Source: Desulfamplus magnetovallimortis
Lineage (GTDB): Bacteria; Desulfobacterota; Desulfobacteria; Desulfobacterales; Desulfobacteraceae
Direction of reading: 5' to 3'
NCBI RefSeq assembly: GCF_900170035.1
Contig: NZ_LT828551.1
Coordinates: 40,063 to 104,062, forward strand
DNA: 64,000 bases
Shown piece by piece: positions 8,956 to 17,484 of the stretch (position 1 is its first letter; the number at the start of each line of letters is the position of its first letter). A model generated the notes under the pieces. It did not search any database. It saw only the letters and a list, made by a program, of their open reading frames with translations, and was not told the DNA's origin. Both the position numbers and the translations under genes were made by a program.

Positions 8956-9894
8956 CTAAACAAAAAGTGAATTTACTGAATCGCCTCTGTAACTTCTTAT
9001 TATGGCCTCACCAACAAGCTTTGCAATGGAGAGCTGTCTAATTTTACTGCACTCCTGGGCTTTGGGTGCAAGAGGAATTGTATCAGTTACTGTCAAGGTT
9101 TTAAGGGAGGATTGCTCTAATCTGTCAACAGCCGGACCCGAAAGAACAGCATGAGTACAACAGGCATGGACTGACTTAGCACCCTTGGCTTCAAGAACCC
9201 CTGCTGCCTCTGTCAATGTTCCTGCCGTATCAACCATATCATCTAAAATAACTGCAACCTTATTTTCGACATCACCAATAATTGCCATGGCCTTTGCCTG
9301 ATTTGGTGCGCTGCGGCGTTTATCAACAATTGCAAGTCCTGCATGCAAACGCTTTGCAAATGCCCTTGCACGCTCAACACCCCCTGCATCAGGAGAGACA
9401 ACAACCAGTTCATCCTGAAAATTTGTTTTTATATAGTCAAGAATCACAGGAGCGGCATAAAGATTATCAACAGGAATATTAAAAAAACCCTGTATCTGGC
9501 CTGCATGAAGATCAAGGGTAATGACGCGGTTCACACCTGTATTTGTAAGCAGATCCGCCACAAGTTTGGCACTGATGGGGACCCTTGGCACAACCTTTTT
9601 ATCCTGACGTGCATACCCGTAATAAGGGATAACCGCTGTAATATAGCTTGCAGAAGATCGTTTTAACGCATCAATCATCAACAGAAGTTCAAAAATAGTA
9701 TCATTTACAGGGTGACAGGTTGATTGAATTACAAAACACTCCTGTCTTCTTACATTTTCCTGAATCTCAACCTGAATCTCTCCATCACTGAAACGGGTCA
9801 ACTTTGTATTACCAAGGGGCCTTGAAAGATAATCGGATATTTTCTGGGCAAGGGGTAGATTTGAATTCCCTGAAAATATTGACATTGAATTCAT
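8956..9894 (-). CDS. prs: Ribose-phosphate pyrophosphokinase
   Basis: This 312-residue protein is the usual length. It makes PRPP from ribose 5-phosphate and ATP, feeding purine, pyrimidine, NAD and histidine synthesis (hisG and hisI are in the same window). The ATP-binding flexible region is near residues 95-110 (YYGYARQDKK). The PRPP loop is about 220-230 (DDMVDTAGTL), and the conserved VVSPDAGGVERARAFAKRL segment is about 165-183. It directly follows tRNA-Gln. Confidence 0.97.
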   Translation of the reverse strand: MNSMSIFSGNSNLPLAQKISDYLSRPLGNTKLTRFSDGEIQVEIQENVRRQECFVIQSTCHPVNDTIFELLLMIDALKRSSASYITAVIPYYGYARQDKKVVPRVPISAKLVADLLTNTGVNRVITLDLHAGQIQGFFNIPVDNLYAAPVILDYIKTNFQDELVVVSPDAGGVERARAFAKRLHAGLAIVDKRRSAPNQAKAMAIIGDVENKVAVILDDMVDTAGTLTEAAGVLEAKGAKSVHACCTHAVLSGPAVDRLEQSSLKTLTVTDTIPLAPKAQECSKIRQLSIAKLVGEAIIRSYRGDSVNSLFV

Positions 9895-9941
9895 AGCATC
9901 TCTCTTTGAAGCGCATTCTTTTTAAAAAATCTTTAGTTTTA

Positions 9942-10016
9942 TGGCTGGGGCGGGAGGATTCGAACCTCCGAATGCAGGAATCAAAATCCTGTGTCTTACC
10001 GCTTGACGACGCCCCA
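9942..10016 (-). tRNA. tRNA-Gln (anticodon TTG)
   Basis: The 75-nt cloverleaf begins TGGGGCGTCGTCAAGCGGTA and ends in an encoded CCA. The acceptor stem TGGGGCG pairs with CGCCCCA, the T-loop is GTTCGAATC, and the anticodon arm CAGGATTTTGATTCCTG places TTG at positions 34-36. It lies just upstream of prs, as in many deltaproteobacteria. Confidence 0.95.
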
Positions 10017-10098
10017 GTATTTTTGACATGGACTTATGCATTAAGTCGCAATTATTGAAAGGACATTACCTATTATTGCTTACTCCTTGATTGATATA

Positions 10099-10992
10099 TT
10101 ATACAACAAAACTTGTCATAAAAACCCTTTTTCCGGTCTTATTCCATCTTTTGGCCAAAGCCTCATAGCAGTGTTTTGCCTTTATATAATCATCGAACAG
10201 TGCAAAAAAAGTTGAACCGCTTCCTGTCATCATTATCTTTTGCGGCACGCTTTCTATCAGCTCTTTCCTGAATTGTCCAATTTCGGGATACAGTGCACAT
10301 GCAGAAATTTCAAGGTCATTGTGCATAATTCCATCAATATCCGACATCTTATTGTTGCCTGATGTTTTTAAGAGGGAGTTAATATTAAATTTAATCTGTT
10401 TTGTCAATCCCAAATCCAGATTTTTATATACTTCTGCAGTAGAAGCTGCGACTCCAGGATAAAACAGAAGTATAGATTCGGGCAAATCAGAAAGAGCTCC
10501 GATTGGGCAAATCTGCTCTCCGAACCCCTTTACAATCGAAGTACGGGCATCAATAAAAAACGGGATATCAGCTCCGATTTTAAAAGCAATCGTCATCAGT
10601 TCCTGCGGGGAAAAAGGCTGACCATAATAATGGTTCATGACTTTTAAAACTGCTGCTGCATTACTGCTTCCTCCACCAAGTCCGGCTCCAACAGGAATAT
10701 TTTTCTCTATGGTTACACGAATTCCTTGGCGGTTGAGATAACCTGTTTTGCATGTCAAACTGCTAAAAAAAATACTGACAGCTTTAAATACAAGATTTGA
10801 TTCATTTTCCGGAACATCAGGATGATCACAAATCACTGTGATTTCAGACTGATCAAACTCCACCGTCAATTTATCATGAAGCTCAATGCAGCTCATCAGC
10901 ATTAGCAGTTCATGATAGCCACTTGGTGCTCTTTCTGTCACATAAAGAAACAGATTAATCTTTGCATAGGATTTTACCTGATGCATCAGCAC
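10099..10992 (-). CDS. ispE: 4-diphosphocytidyl-2-C-methyl-D-erythritol kinase
   Basis: This 297-residue GHMP kinase acts in the non-mevalonate isoprenoid pathway. The N-terminal SYAKINLFLYV and the ATP-binding loop PVGAGLGGGSSNAAA (about 97-111) are intact, as is the late MTGSGSTFFALF glycine motif. The length matches the family. Its start overlaps the end of the DUF1844-type gene by seven nucleotides, so the two are probably cotranscribed. Confidence 0.95.
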   Translation of the reverse strand: MLMHQVKSYAKINLFLYVTERAPSGYHELLMLMSCIELHDKLTVEFDQSEITVICDHPDVPENESNLVFKAVSIFFSSLTCKTGYLNRQGIRVTIEKNIPVGAGLGGGSSNAAAVLKVMNHYYGQPFSPQELMTIAFKIGADIPFFIDARTSIVKGFGEQICPIGALSDLPESILLFYPGVAASTAEVYKNLDLGLTKQIKFNINSLLKTSGNNKMSDIDGIMHNDLEISACALYPEIGQFRKELIESVPQKIMMTGSGSTFFALFDDYIKAKHCYEALAKRWNKTGKRVFMTSFVV

Positions 10993-11306
10993 TTTGCCTT
11001 TACATATGCAAGTTTAAGCTCATGATTGAGGCTCTTCATGAGTTTCTCTTCTTCAGAATCCAGGTTTCCATGAGTCTTTTGGGCCAGCATATCGATCATG
11101 TCAATGGTCTGCCTTGCCACTGAGAGATTTTTACTTCTGGAGCCTGTGGATGGATCAGGCATCTCTCCAAGCTGGACCAAAGCCGATGAGTATAACGATA
11201 TCATAAATGTGGAAAAATCAACCGCAGGAAGGGAGTTGCATTGACATTTCTCCGGACCCGGCTCTGCACACTCGTTCATTACAAAATCCTTTCCCTGTGC
11301 TAACAT
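10986..11306 (-). CDS. DUF1844 family protein
   Basis: This 106-residue protein has no known function. After a short Cys-containing leader it shows the DUF1844 pattern: VDFSTFMISLYSSALVQLG, a short Pro/Asp stretch (EMPDP), then helices with ARQTIDMIDMLAQKTHGNL and a terminal LRL-like helix. It is encoded just before ispE with overlapping ends, an arrangement I associate with deltaproteobacteria. No membrane segment or catalytic motif is visible. The assignment rests on pattern recall. Confidence 0.8.
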   Translation of the reverse strand: MLAQGKDFVMNECAEPGPEKCQCNSLPAVDFSTFMISLYSSALVQLGEMPDPSTGSRSKNLSVARQTIDMIDMLAQKTHGNLDSEEEKLMKSLNHELKLAYVKAKC

Positions 11307-11348
11307 ACAAAACCTCCTTATCAGGAATGTGTATTAGATAATATTCCT

Positions 11349-11590
11349 CTATAACGGCCATAGCAGACACCCCTGCCACAACGAAGCATGAAAGCCCTGA
11401 AAAAAACCTTGAAATACGGGGACTTTCTTATAAAACGTACATGGCTGATGATAGCCACAATCGAAAAGATGAAAGTCGTTTTTAAAAACAGGCTGTTACC
11501 GAGACTTTCATATAAAAACGTACAGGCGGGTAGCCACCACAATAGAAGCGTTGAAAGCCATTTAAAAAAAAGCTGTTACGGGAACCTTGA
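11349..11590. repeat. Family A palindromic repeat cluster, three tandem units
   Basis: Three units of about 80 bp follow each other. Each starts with ATAACGGCC or ACGTACA, carries a GGC...GCC mini-hairpin, then CACAA.CGAAG..TGAAAG, and closes with GGGACTTTC or GAGACTTTC followed by TATAAAA. The GAAAG and CTTTC arms form a second hairpin. The units are diverged, and two different variants (GGCCATAGCAGA and GTACATGGCTGA types) alternate. The rest of 11307-11722 contains nothing recognisable. Confidence 0.7.
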
Positions 11591-11722
11591 TGAACATGTA
11601 AAAAAAGTACAATGGCGAAAATTGATCAGTCAGAACCAACTAAAAATATTAATCTCAATTTTGGCATTCCTCACTTTTTACAAGGCCATCAACAATCATA
11701 AGCAGTAATAATCTTCAAACAC

Positions 11723-12322
11723 TCAGTATAACAAAACAGAACAATTCAATTTATTGTATTCCTCAGAAGCAGTTGCAATAGAGAGTACATGCTCTTTATA
11801 ATAAAAATTCTTTACGCAATAATACCCTCTATTTTCCCCATTAAATTCATTATAAAAAAGCAACATACTCTCACTGTCAGGTACCTTTGCGACCTTTACA
11901 TATGAAAGATGTGAAATGCCTCTGCCCCTGGATTTCAGAACCGCTTCCTTGGCTGTAAAGACTCTAAAAAAAACTGTCTCTTTTTCATAAATGTTATCAA
12001 AAAATTCAGACTCTTCATCACTGCATATTTTTCTGAAAAGTGAAAGTCTAACTGGCTTTATCTCTTCAATATCAATGCCAACAGGAAATCTTGCAGCAAC
12101 TCCTGCAACATATTTTGACTTATGGGTTATTGACCAATATACCCCTTCACACGGCAGAGGCTCCCCAAATTCTCCCTTTTTAAGGTGTTCAAGTGAAATA
12201 TTTGAAGCTTCTGCCGAAACTAAAAGGGATCTTCGGGCACATACAGAAAGTGCCCTGTTTTTTTCCCGCACTTTAAGCCCGGCAACAAAGTCAGGCACCT
12301 TTAATATTGCAGGATAAAGCAC
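11723..12322 (-). CDS. 4'-phosphopantetheinyl transferase superfamily protein
   Basis: This 199-residue protein shows the Sfp-type signatures: WSITHKSKYVAGV, then VGIDIEEI with the Mg2+-binding acidic residues, and FTAKEAVLKSRGRG carrying the conserved Glu/Lys. Such enzymes transfer the phosphopantetheine arm from CoA to carrier proteins. No polyketide or peptide synthetase is in the window, so the substrate is unknown; fatty-acid ACP is possible. The gene is monocistronic, lies behind the family A repeats, and is slightly shorter than typical Sfp. Confidence 0.85.
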   Translation of the reverse strand: MLYPAILKVPDFVAGLKVREKNRALSVCARRSLLVSAEASNISLEHLKKGEFGEPLPCEGVYWSITHKSKYVAGVAARFPVGIDIEEIKPVRLSLFRKICSDEESEFFDNIYEKETVFFRVFTAKEAVLKSRGRGISHLSYVKVAKVPDSESMLLFYNEFNGENRGYYCVKNFYYKEHVLSIATASEEYNKLNCSVLLY

Positions 12323-12371
12323 TATGCAAGCTCCTGAGATTCCAGCATGATATCTTTGGCAACCACCATAT

Positions 12372-12473
12372 TAATTAATGCTTCTTCAAGTTTAAACTGT
12401 CGGGTGATTTTACAGGCAATGCAAAGCTAAGAGGCATTTTCTACCCGATAATCAAACCTTGAAAGAACACTAG
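12372..12473. repeat. Palindromic repeat, family D, copy 1
   Basis: The left arm TTCAAGTTTAAACTGTCGGGTGA pairs imperfectly with the right arm TTTCTACCCGATAATCAAACCTTGAA. A close copy lies at 58001-58110. No confident gene is present between 12323 and 12502. Confidence 0.6.
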
Positions 12474-12502
12474 TCAGTGATAAGTTCATCAATTAGGAGC
12501 AG

Positions 12503-14626
12503 CTAATCCACGGGCTCAAGTTTGATAATAATGTCTGCAACAGTTGTACCCTCTCCCTCTTTATGCACAAAAAGCGGATTGATGTCCAGCTCCTTTATAA
12601 CCGGATGGTTTTTAACCATGGCTCTGAGACTTACAAGATTTTTTTCAAGGGTTTCTATATCGGTTTTAGGCTCCCCCCGAAAACCATTTAAAATTGGATA
12701 ACCTTTTATGCTTTTAATCATCCTTCTAACTACATTTCTTCCCATGGGGGCCATACGGAATACAACATCTTTGTAGAGTTCAACAAAGATTCCACCAAGG
12801 CCGAACATAACAGCATGACCAAAACCCGGATGACGGCTGACCCCAAGAATAACCTCTTTACCCTGTTTAGCCATCTGCTGTACAAGTACGCCATCAAGTT
12901 CAGCATCAGGCTTGTAGGCTCGTGCCCTTTCCATGATCATATTAAAAGTAGCCACAACATCAGAAGAATTTTCTATGCCAACCTTGACTCCACCTGCATC
13001 GGATTTGTGCAGAATCTGGGATGAAACAATTTTCATGACAACAGGATATCCAATGGATTCTGCGATACGAACAGCCTCTTCAGAAGATCGGGCAATCTCC
13101 ATATCAAGAACATTAAATCCGTAACATTTAAGAAGGCGACTTCCCTCAAGCTCTCCCAGAACTGTCATACCCTTTTCCATACACTCATTTATAATTGCCT
13201 CTCCCTTTACCTTGTCAAATTCAATGTTGTACTGGGGAAGCACTCTTCTGGAGAGCCAGCGTGTCTGTGCATAAAGAGCACCCAGAGCACGGGCAGCACT
13301 TTCCGGAAACTGATACACTGGTACGTGATTTTTTTGAAGTAATCCAACACCATCGGAAACATCCACAACACCCATAAATGCACATACAATTGGCTTTACC
13401 GCTGACCTGGCAATCTTGACAATTGCCTCGGCAGTACCTACAGCGTCTGTCATTGACTGTGGTGTCAAAATAATCAGGACACTGTCAACTCCAGGGTCGC
13501 TTATTACGGTGGCAAGGGTGTTTTCATACCGATCCCTTGCAGCATCTCCTATAACATCAACTGGATTGTGAAAATTGGCAGTGGGTGGAAGATACTTATG
13601 CAACTCCTTAATGGTTTCCTCGGAAAACACAGCCAGTTTCAAGCCAGAATGCTCGCTCATATCTGTGGCAATTATGCCAGGGCCGCCTGCATTGGTGACA
13701 ATTGCAATTCTGTCACCCTGGGGAACCTTTTTTGAAGCAAGCACTTCGGCATAATCAAAAAGCTCGTTAACTGTGTGGCAACGTATGATTCCTGACTGCT
13801 CAAATATGGCATCATAAATCGTATCAGAACCCGCAAGTGATCCTGTATGGGATGCAGCAGCCGCAGCCCCAGCATCGGATGTTCCTGATTTTATTACAAT
13901 AACAGGAGTGGGGTTGATACCAGATGTCATCTCTCTTACCTCGGAGATAAACTCTTCGGCGCTCCTTGAAAGCTCCTCCATATAAATCATCACAACATCT
14001 GTATTGGGGTCTTTGTGGTAATAGCGCAGCAGATCCAGCTCGTCAACATCGGCCTTATTACCAATGGATATAAACTTTGAAAAACCAAAACCCTTGTCAG
14101 CGGCAAAGTCAAGGACTGCGGTACAAAGAGCACCACTTTGGGATATAAATGATATATTGCCGGCAGAAGGCATTCTTTTGGAAAAACTTGCATTAAGAGA
14201 AACTGACGGGGCAGGATTTATAACTCCAAGGCAGTTAGGCCCAACCAGTCTGATATTAGCTTCCCTACACATATTCTGTATCTTTTTTTCAATTTCAAGC
14301 CCCTCTCCACCAACCTCCTTAAATCCTGCTGAGACAATCACAACCCCTTTTACACCTTTGGCAATACAGGTTTCAACTGCATTTAATGAGAGCCTCGGCG
14401 GTAAAATGATCATGGCAAGATCCACAGGGTCCGGAATATCAGTAATGCTTCCGTAACATTTAACACTTAATATTGATTTAGCTTTGGGATTAACAGGGTA
14501 AAGGGTTCCCTGGTAACCTCCATAAAGGATATTTGCAAAAATATCATGACCAACTTTGCCTTTCTGGGTGGAAGCCCCAAGAACAGCTATGGAATCAGGT
14601 GCAAATATGGCATCAAGCTTATCCAT
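12503..14626 (-). CDS. ADP-forming acetate/acyl-CoA ligase (alpha-beta fusion)
   Basis: This 707-residue protein has the domain order of NDP-forming acyl-CoA synthetases: a CoA-binding Rossmann domain (about 8-130), two succinyl-CoA-ligase-like domains, and a C-terminal ATP-grasp domain (about 500-700, with YPVVMKIVSSQILHKSDAGGV). The phosphorylated His is expected at H260 in ASHTGSLAGSD. It interconverts acyl-CoA + ADP + Pi with acid + CoA + ATP. There is no C-terminal acetyltransferase domain as in Pat. It sits 13 bases after a CooC gene and in the same direction. A role in conserving energy from, or activating, acetate next to acetyl-CoA synthase is plausible but inferred. Substrate preference cannot be read from the sequence. 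Confidence 0.92.
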   Translation of the reverse strand: MDKLDAIFAPDSIAVLGASTQKGKVGHDIFANILYGGYQGTLYPVNPKAKSILSVKCYGSITDIPDPVDLAMIILPPRLSLNAVETCIAKGVKGVVIVSAGFKEVGGEGLEIEKKIQNMCREANIRLVGPNCLGVINPAPSVSLNASFSKRMPSAGNISFISQSGALCTAVLDFAADKGFGFSKFISIGNKADVDELDLLRYYHKDPNTDVVMIYMEELSRSAEEFISEVREMTSGINPTPVIVIKSGTSDAGAAAAASHTGSLAGSDTIYDAIFEQSGIIRCHTVNELFDYAEVLASKKVPQGDRIAIVTNAGGPGIIATDMSEHSGLKLAVFSEETIKELHKYLPPTANFHNPVDVIGDAARDRYENTLATVISDPGVDSVLIILTPQSMTDAVGTAEAIVKIARSAVKPIVCAFMGVVDVSDGVGLLQKNHVPVYQFPESAARALGALYAQTRWLSRRVLPQYNIEFDKVKGEAIINECMEKGMTVLGELEGSRLLKCYGFNVLDMEIARSSEEAVRIAESIGYPVVMKIVSSQILHKSDAGGVKVGIENSSDVVATFNMIMERARAYKPDAELDGVLVQQMAKQGKEVILGVSRHPGFGHAVMFGLGGIFVELYKDVVFRMAPMGRNVVRRMIKSIKGYPILNGFRGEPKTDIETLEKNLVSLRAMVKNHPVIKELDINPLFVHKEGEGTTVADIIIKLEPVD

Positions 14627-14639
14627 AAAAAAATCTCCA

Positions 14640-15422
14640 TCAAGGGGCTTTTGTGCCGGAATTTATTGTTGACAACACCTTTTCCATCATCAAATCTACA
14701 GAAGTTACTGCTGGGGAATCATCAGGCAGTTCAATAAGGGATCTTCTATCCATGTCAAACTCAAGAAGTGAGTCATCAGAAGGTATGGACGCCACAACAG
14801 GAATACCTATTTTTGTAACCTCATCCATAAAAGTGATGCCAAGCTTTTCAGGAGCTCTATTGACAACAAGACCAACATTTCCAACAGTCAGTTTCAGGTC
14901 ACCAAGCATTGAGTGAATCCTCCCAACAGCTCTCAATCCCCTCAAGGCATAGTCAGTCACCAAAAGCAACATATCCACCTTGCCTGAAGTGCGCCTGCTT
15001 AAATGCTCCATGCCAGCCTCATTATCCACAAGAAGATATTTGTAGTTTTTCTCAAGCTCTTCTGTAAAACGATTAAGGATATTGTTAACCATGCAGTAAC
15101 ATCCCTGGCCCTCCTGACGTCCCATAACAAGAAGGTCAAACTCTTTTCTCTCCATCAATACCTGATTCATGAGCATCTCAAGATAAACAATCTTGTCCAT
15201 CCCTGAAGGAACGCCCTGGGGATCCTTCATAAAATTTTCACGGATATCTCCGACTGTCTTTTCAACATTCATTCCAAGGGTTTCTCCAAGATTGCTGTTG
15301 GGATCAGCATCAACAGCTAAGATAGGAGAGTGTCCCCTCTTTGACAGGTAGCGCAGAACAAGGGATGCCACAGTTGTTTTACCAACTCCACCTTTACCGG
15401 CAAGTGCTATAATTTTACTCAT
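14640..15422 (-). CDS. cooC: CooC-type nickel insertion ATPase (first copy)
   Basis: This 260-residue MinD/CooC-like P-loop ATPase begins MSKIIALAGKGGVGKTT (deviant Walker A, two Lys). The ATG at 15420-15422 has GGAG a few bases upstream; the longer reading frame to 15518 has no better site. The CxC pair (GCYC at about 115) is the nickel-binding motif known from CooC. The VDNEAGMEHLSRR segment is typical of the family. It probably matures CO dehydrogenase or acetyl-CoA synthase. The ADP-forming acyl-CoA ligase follows closely. A second copy lies at 29920-30699. Confidence 0.9.
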   Translation of the reverse strand: MSKIIALAGKGGVGKTTVASLVLRYLSKRGHSPILAVDADPNSNLGETLGMNVEKTVGDIRENFMKDPQGVPSGMDKIVYLEMLMNQVLMERKEFDLLVMGRQEGQGCYCMVNNILNRFTEELEKNYKYLLVDNEAGMEHLSRRTSGKVDMLLLVTDYALRGLRAVGRIHSMLGDLKLTVGNVGLVVNRAPEKLGITFMDEVTKIGIPVVASIPSDDSLLEFDMDRRSLIELPDDSPAVTSVDLMMEKVLSTINSGTKAP

Positions 15423-15624
15423 TACGTCTCCAAGATGTATCTTTTTATATATTTTCGGAAAATAAAAAAAGTCTAATAAATAATAATCCGACCTTTGTCG
15501 CAGTGATTCTTCTCCCATAAAAAATATAAAATAACAAGATGTTCGTGAAAATCAAGCCTCAAGCTCTCCACTTTCAGATTTACCTTGCACAGATATATGG
15601 CAATATACTATTCTCCATACTTAC

Positions 15625-15645
15625 TCAAAATCGACATTTTGATGG
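15625..15645. repeat. Solo family E end
   Basis: ACTCAAAATCGACATTTTGATG matches the left terminal repeat of the family E elements, but no second end is found nearby. It is probably a decayed remnant. Confidence 0.35.
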
Positions 15646-15689
15646 TTTTTTAAATACTAAATAAAAACAAAATAGAAACGGATATTAAA

Positions 15690-16118
15690 ATGGGTTTAAC
15701 AACACAGGATATTTTAAAAAAAATCAACTACATTGAAGCAGATATGGAGATTCACAGACAGATTATTTTTTCCATTCCTTCAGATAATAAACAGGAGATC
15801 GAAAACACTCTTCGTCTCATTTCGCAAAAAAAGGATCAGGTAGCTAAACTGAGAACACAAATAAAAGAGATCGATCCGGAAGAGTTTGAGAGGATTGTGC
15901 GTTTTGAAGAAGCATCCGCAAAATTCAAGAAACTTGCTTCTGAAAAAAAATTCAAGGAGATTATAGCCCTGAGTGAGTCACAGGAGTGCATATTAAAATT
16001 AAAAAACAATGACAGCCTACCATGCCTTGTAAAAGCCAAGGATGAGTCAGGGGAGTGGACTGTTTTGACATTTGACGGGGAGATAAGAACTTACTCTGGG
16101 GATGAGGTTGAGATTTAG
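15690..16118 (+). CDS. Hypothetical coiled-coil protein
   Basis: I do not recognise this 142-residue protein. Residues 5-75 are predicted helical and heptad-like, rich in Lys, Glu, Ile and Leu (two helices with a turn near PSDNKQE). The C-terminal 40 residues look like a small beta domain (SLPCLVKAKDESGEWTVLTFDGEIRTY). There is no signal peptide or membrane segment. It is monocistronic, divergent from cooC, and followed by a strong terminator, which supports a real gene. Its spacing from cooC leaves room for divergent promoters. Confidence 0.65.
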   Translation: MGLTTQDILKKINYIEADMEIHRQIIFSIPSDNKQEIENTLRLISQKKDQVAKLRTQIKEIDPEEFERIVRFEEASAKFKKLASEKKFKEIIALSESQECILKLKNNDSLPCLVKAKDESGEWTVLTFDGEIRTYSGDEVEI

Positions 16119-16136
16119 ATTCTTATCAGGCTTTTA

Positions 16137-16176
16137 AAAAAGGGCAGGCATTTAAAAATATATACCTGCCCTTTTG
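16137..16176. terminator. Bidirectional terminator
   Basis: The arms AAAAGGGCAGG and CCTGCCCTTTT pair perfectly across about 16 nucleotides. The flanking A- and T-runs let it act for the plus-strand gene ending at 16118 and, less directly, for folD on the minus strand. Confidence 0.8.
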
Positions 16177-16190
16177 ATCTGAATCTCAAT

Positions 16191-16275
16191 ATAACGTACA
16201 TGGCGGATGCCCGCCACAATCGAAGGAATGAAAGTTGTTCTAAAAACAGCTATTTATTGAGACTATCATATAAAA
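16191..16275. repeat. Family A palindromic repeat, single unit
   Basis: One unit begins ATAACGTACATGGCGGATG, continues with CCCGCCACAATCGAAGG, and closes with GAGACTATCATATAAAA. GGCGG and CCGCC form the first hairpin. It lies between the coiled-coil gene and the 3' end of folD. Confidence 0.7.
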
Positions 16276-16341
16276 TAAAATCAGCATCTTAAGACTTAAA
16301 ACACTAATTATCGACTTTTTTACACATTCAACTAAATTGCT

Positions 16342-17241
16342 TTATGCTTTTTTCTTGATGGCATACTGTGCTGATTTCAGAGTATTTTTCATGAGCATGG
16401 CAATGGTCATTGGCCCTACGCCACCTGGTACAGGTGTAATTTTCCCTGCAATCTCTTTGGCTTTCTCAAAATCAACATCGCCCTTGAGAATTGCCTTACC
16501 TGTTTTTTCATTCATACCAACACGATTCACACCAACATCAATAACTGTGGCACCAGGTTTTATCCACTCTGGTTTTACAAGATCCGGTACACCGGCAGCA
16601 ACTATCAGAATATCAGCTCTTTGGCAGTGAGCTGCCAGATCTTTTGTTCTTGTATGAACGATGGTGACAGTACTGTTGGCACCCACACCTTTCTGGGCCA
16701 TCATCATTGCAATGGGTTTACCCACAATATTTGAACGCCCAACAACAACAACCTCAGCTCCTGACGTCTCAGTACCGGAACGAACTATCATCTCCTGGAT
16801 ACCGGCAGGTGTACAGGGAAGGAAAATAGCCTCATCTCCGCCAATCATAAGTCGTCCGACATTAACAGGGTGAAATGCATCCACATCCTTGTCCGGGTTA
16901 ATGGCGTTGAGAATCTTCTTATCATCAATATGCTTTGGCAGTGGAAGCTGCACAAGAATTCCGTGGATTTCTGGATCATTATTGTATTTATCAATAAGTG
17001 CCAGCAGATCCGCTTCTGAAATATCATCAGGCTGATCATCCTGAATCTCTTTAAAACCAACACTTAAAGCTGTTTTAACCTTGAGAGTCACATAACTAAT
17101 AGATGCTGGACTGCTACCCACAAGGATAGTTACAAGGCCCGGAACCATGCCATGTTTAGCCTTCATCTCTTCAACTTCTGCTTTAACTTCTGCAAGGATA
17201 TCCTTGCGTATCTCGGTACCACTTATAAGTTCTGCGGTCAT
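16342..17241 (-). CDS. folD: Bifunctional methylene-THF dehydrogenase / methenyl-THF cyclohydrolase
   Basis: This 299-residue protein carries the catalytic Lys/Tyr region (about 45-60, ISYVTLKVKTA), the PLPKHIDDKKIL motif of the folate site, and the NADP-binding VVVGRSNIVGKP segment. The C-terminal PVPGGVGPMTIAMLM signature is intact. It performs two steps of the methyl branch of the Wood-Ljungdahl pathway and also ordinary C1 metabolism. It follows fhs on the same strand with about 240 bases between them that hold repeats. The N-terminal YVxxK motif reads SYVTLK, as expected. Confidence 0.97.
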   Translation of the reverse strand: MTAELISGTEIRKDILAEVKAEVEEMKAKHGMVPGLVTILVGSSPASISYVTLKVKTALSVGFKEIQDDQPDDISEADLLALIDKYNNDPEIHGILVQLPLPKHIDDKKILNAINPDKDVDAFHPVNVGRLMIGGDEAIFLPCTPAGIQEMIVRSGTETSGAEVVVVGRSNIVGKPIAMMMAQKGVGANSTVTIVHTRTKDLAAHCQRADILIVAAGVPDLVKPEWIKPGATVIDVGVNRVGMNEKTGKAILKGDVDFEKAKEIAGKITPVPGGVGPMTIAMLMKNTLKSAQYAIKKKA

Positions 17242-17340
17242 TCTTCATCTCCCTATGCTCAACACAGAAATAATGAACACTGTTGATTTCACAAACTGCA
17301 TAAAGCAATAATTACAAATATCCCATATTAAAAACATAAT

Positions 17341-17370
17341 TGTAGAGACAAGGCATGCCTTGTCTCTACA
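17341..17370. repeat. Perfect 30-bp palindrome
   Basis: Each arm is 15 bp (TGTAGAGACAAGGCA and its exact complement) with no loop. It lies between fhs and folD. A related but imperfect palindrome (GTAGAGAC ... GTCTCTAC) lies at about 58801-58828. GTAGAGAC-type palindromes are a widely dispersed repeat class in bacteria. Here it could form a hairpin in the fhs-folD transcript. Confidence 0.85.
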
Positions 17371-17386
17371 TTATGCGTTTTTTTCT

Positions 17387-17475
17387 CAAGCTGCTGTTTT
17401 TCTCAAGCTTATATAATGACAAAGCCTGAAACAAGCTGCTGTTTTCTCAAGCTTTTATAATGAGAAACCCTGAAA
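17387..17475. repeat. Two-copy direct repeat just downstream of fhs
   Basis: Copies of about 45 bp lie at 17387-17431 and 17432-17475. Both read CAAGCTGCTGTTTT..CTCAAGCTT.TATAATGA.AAA.CCTGAAA. They start about ten bases after the fhs stop codon on the minus strand and do not include it. Confidence 0.75.
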
Positions 17476-17484
17476 TAACGTGGT

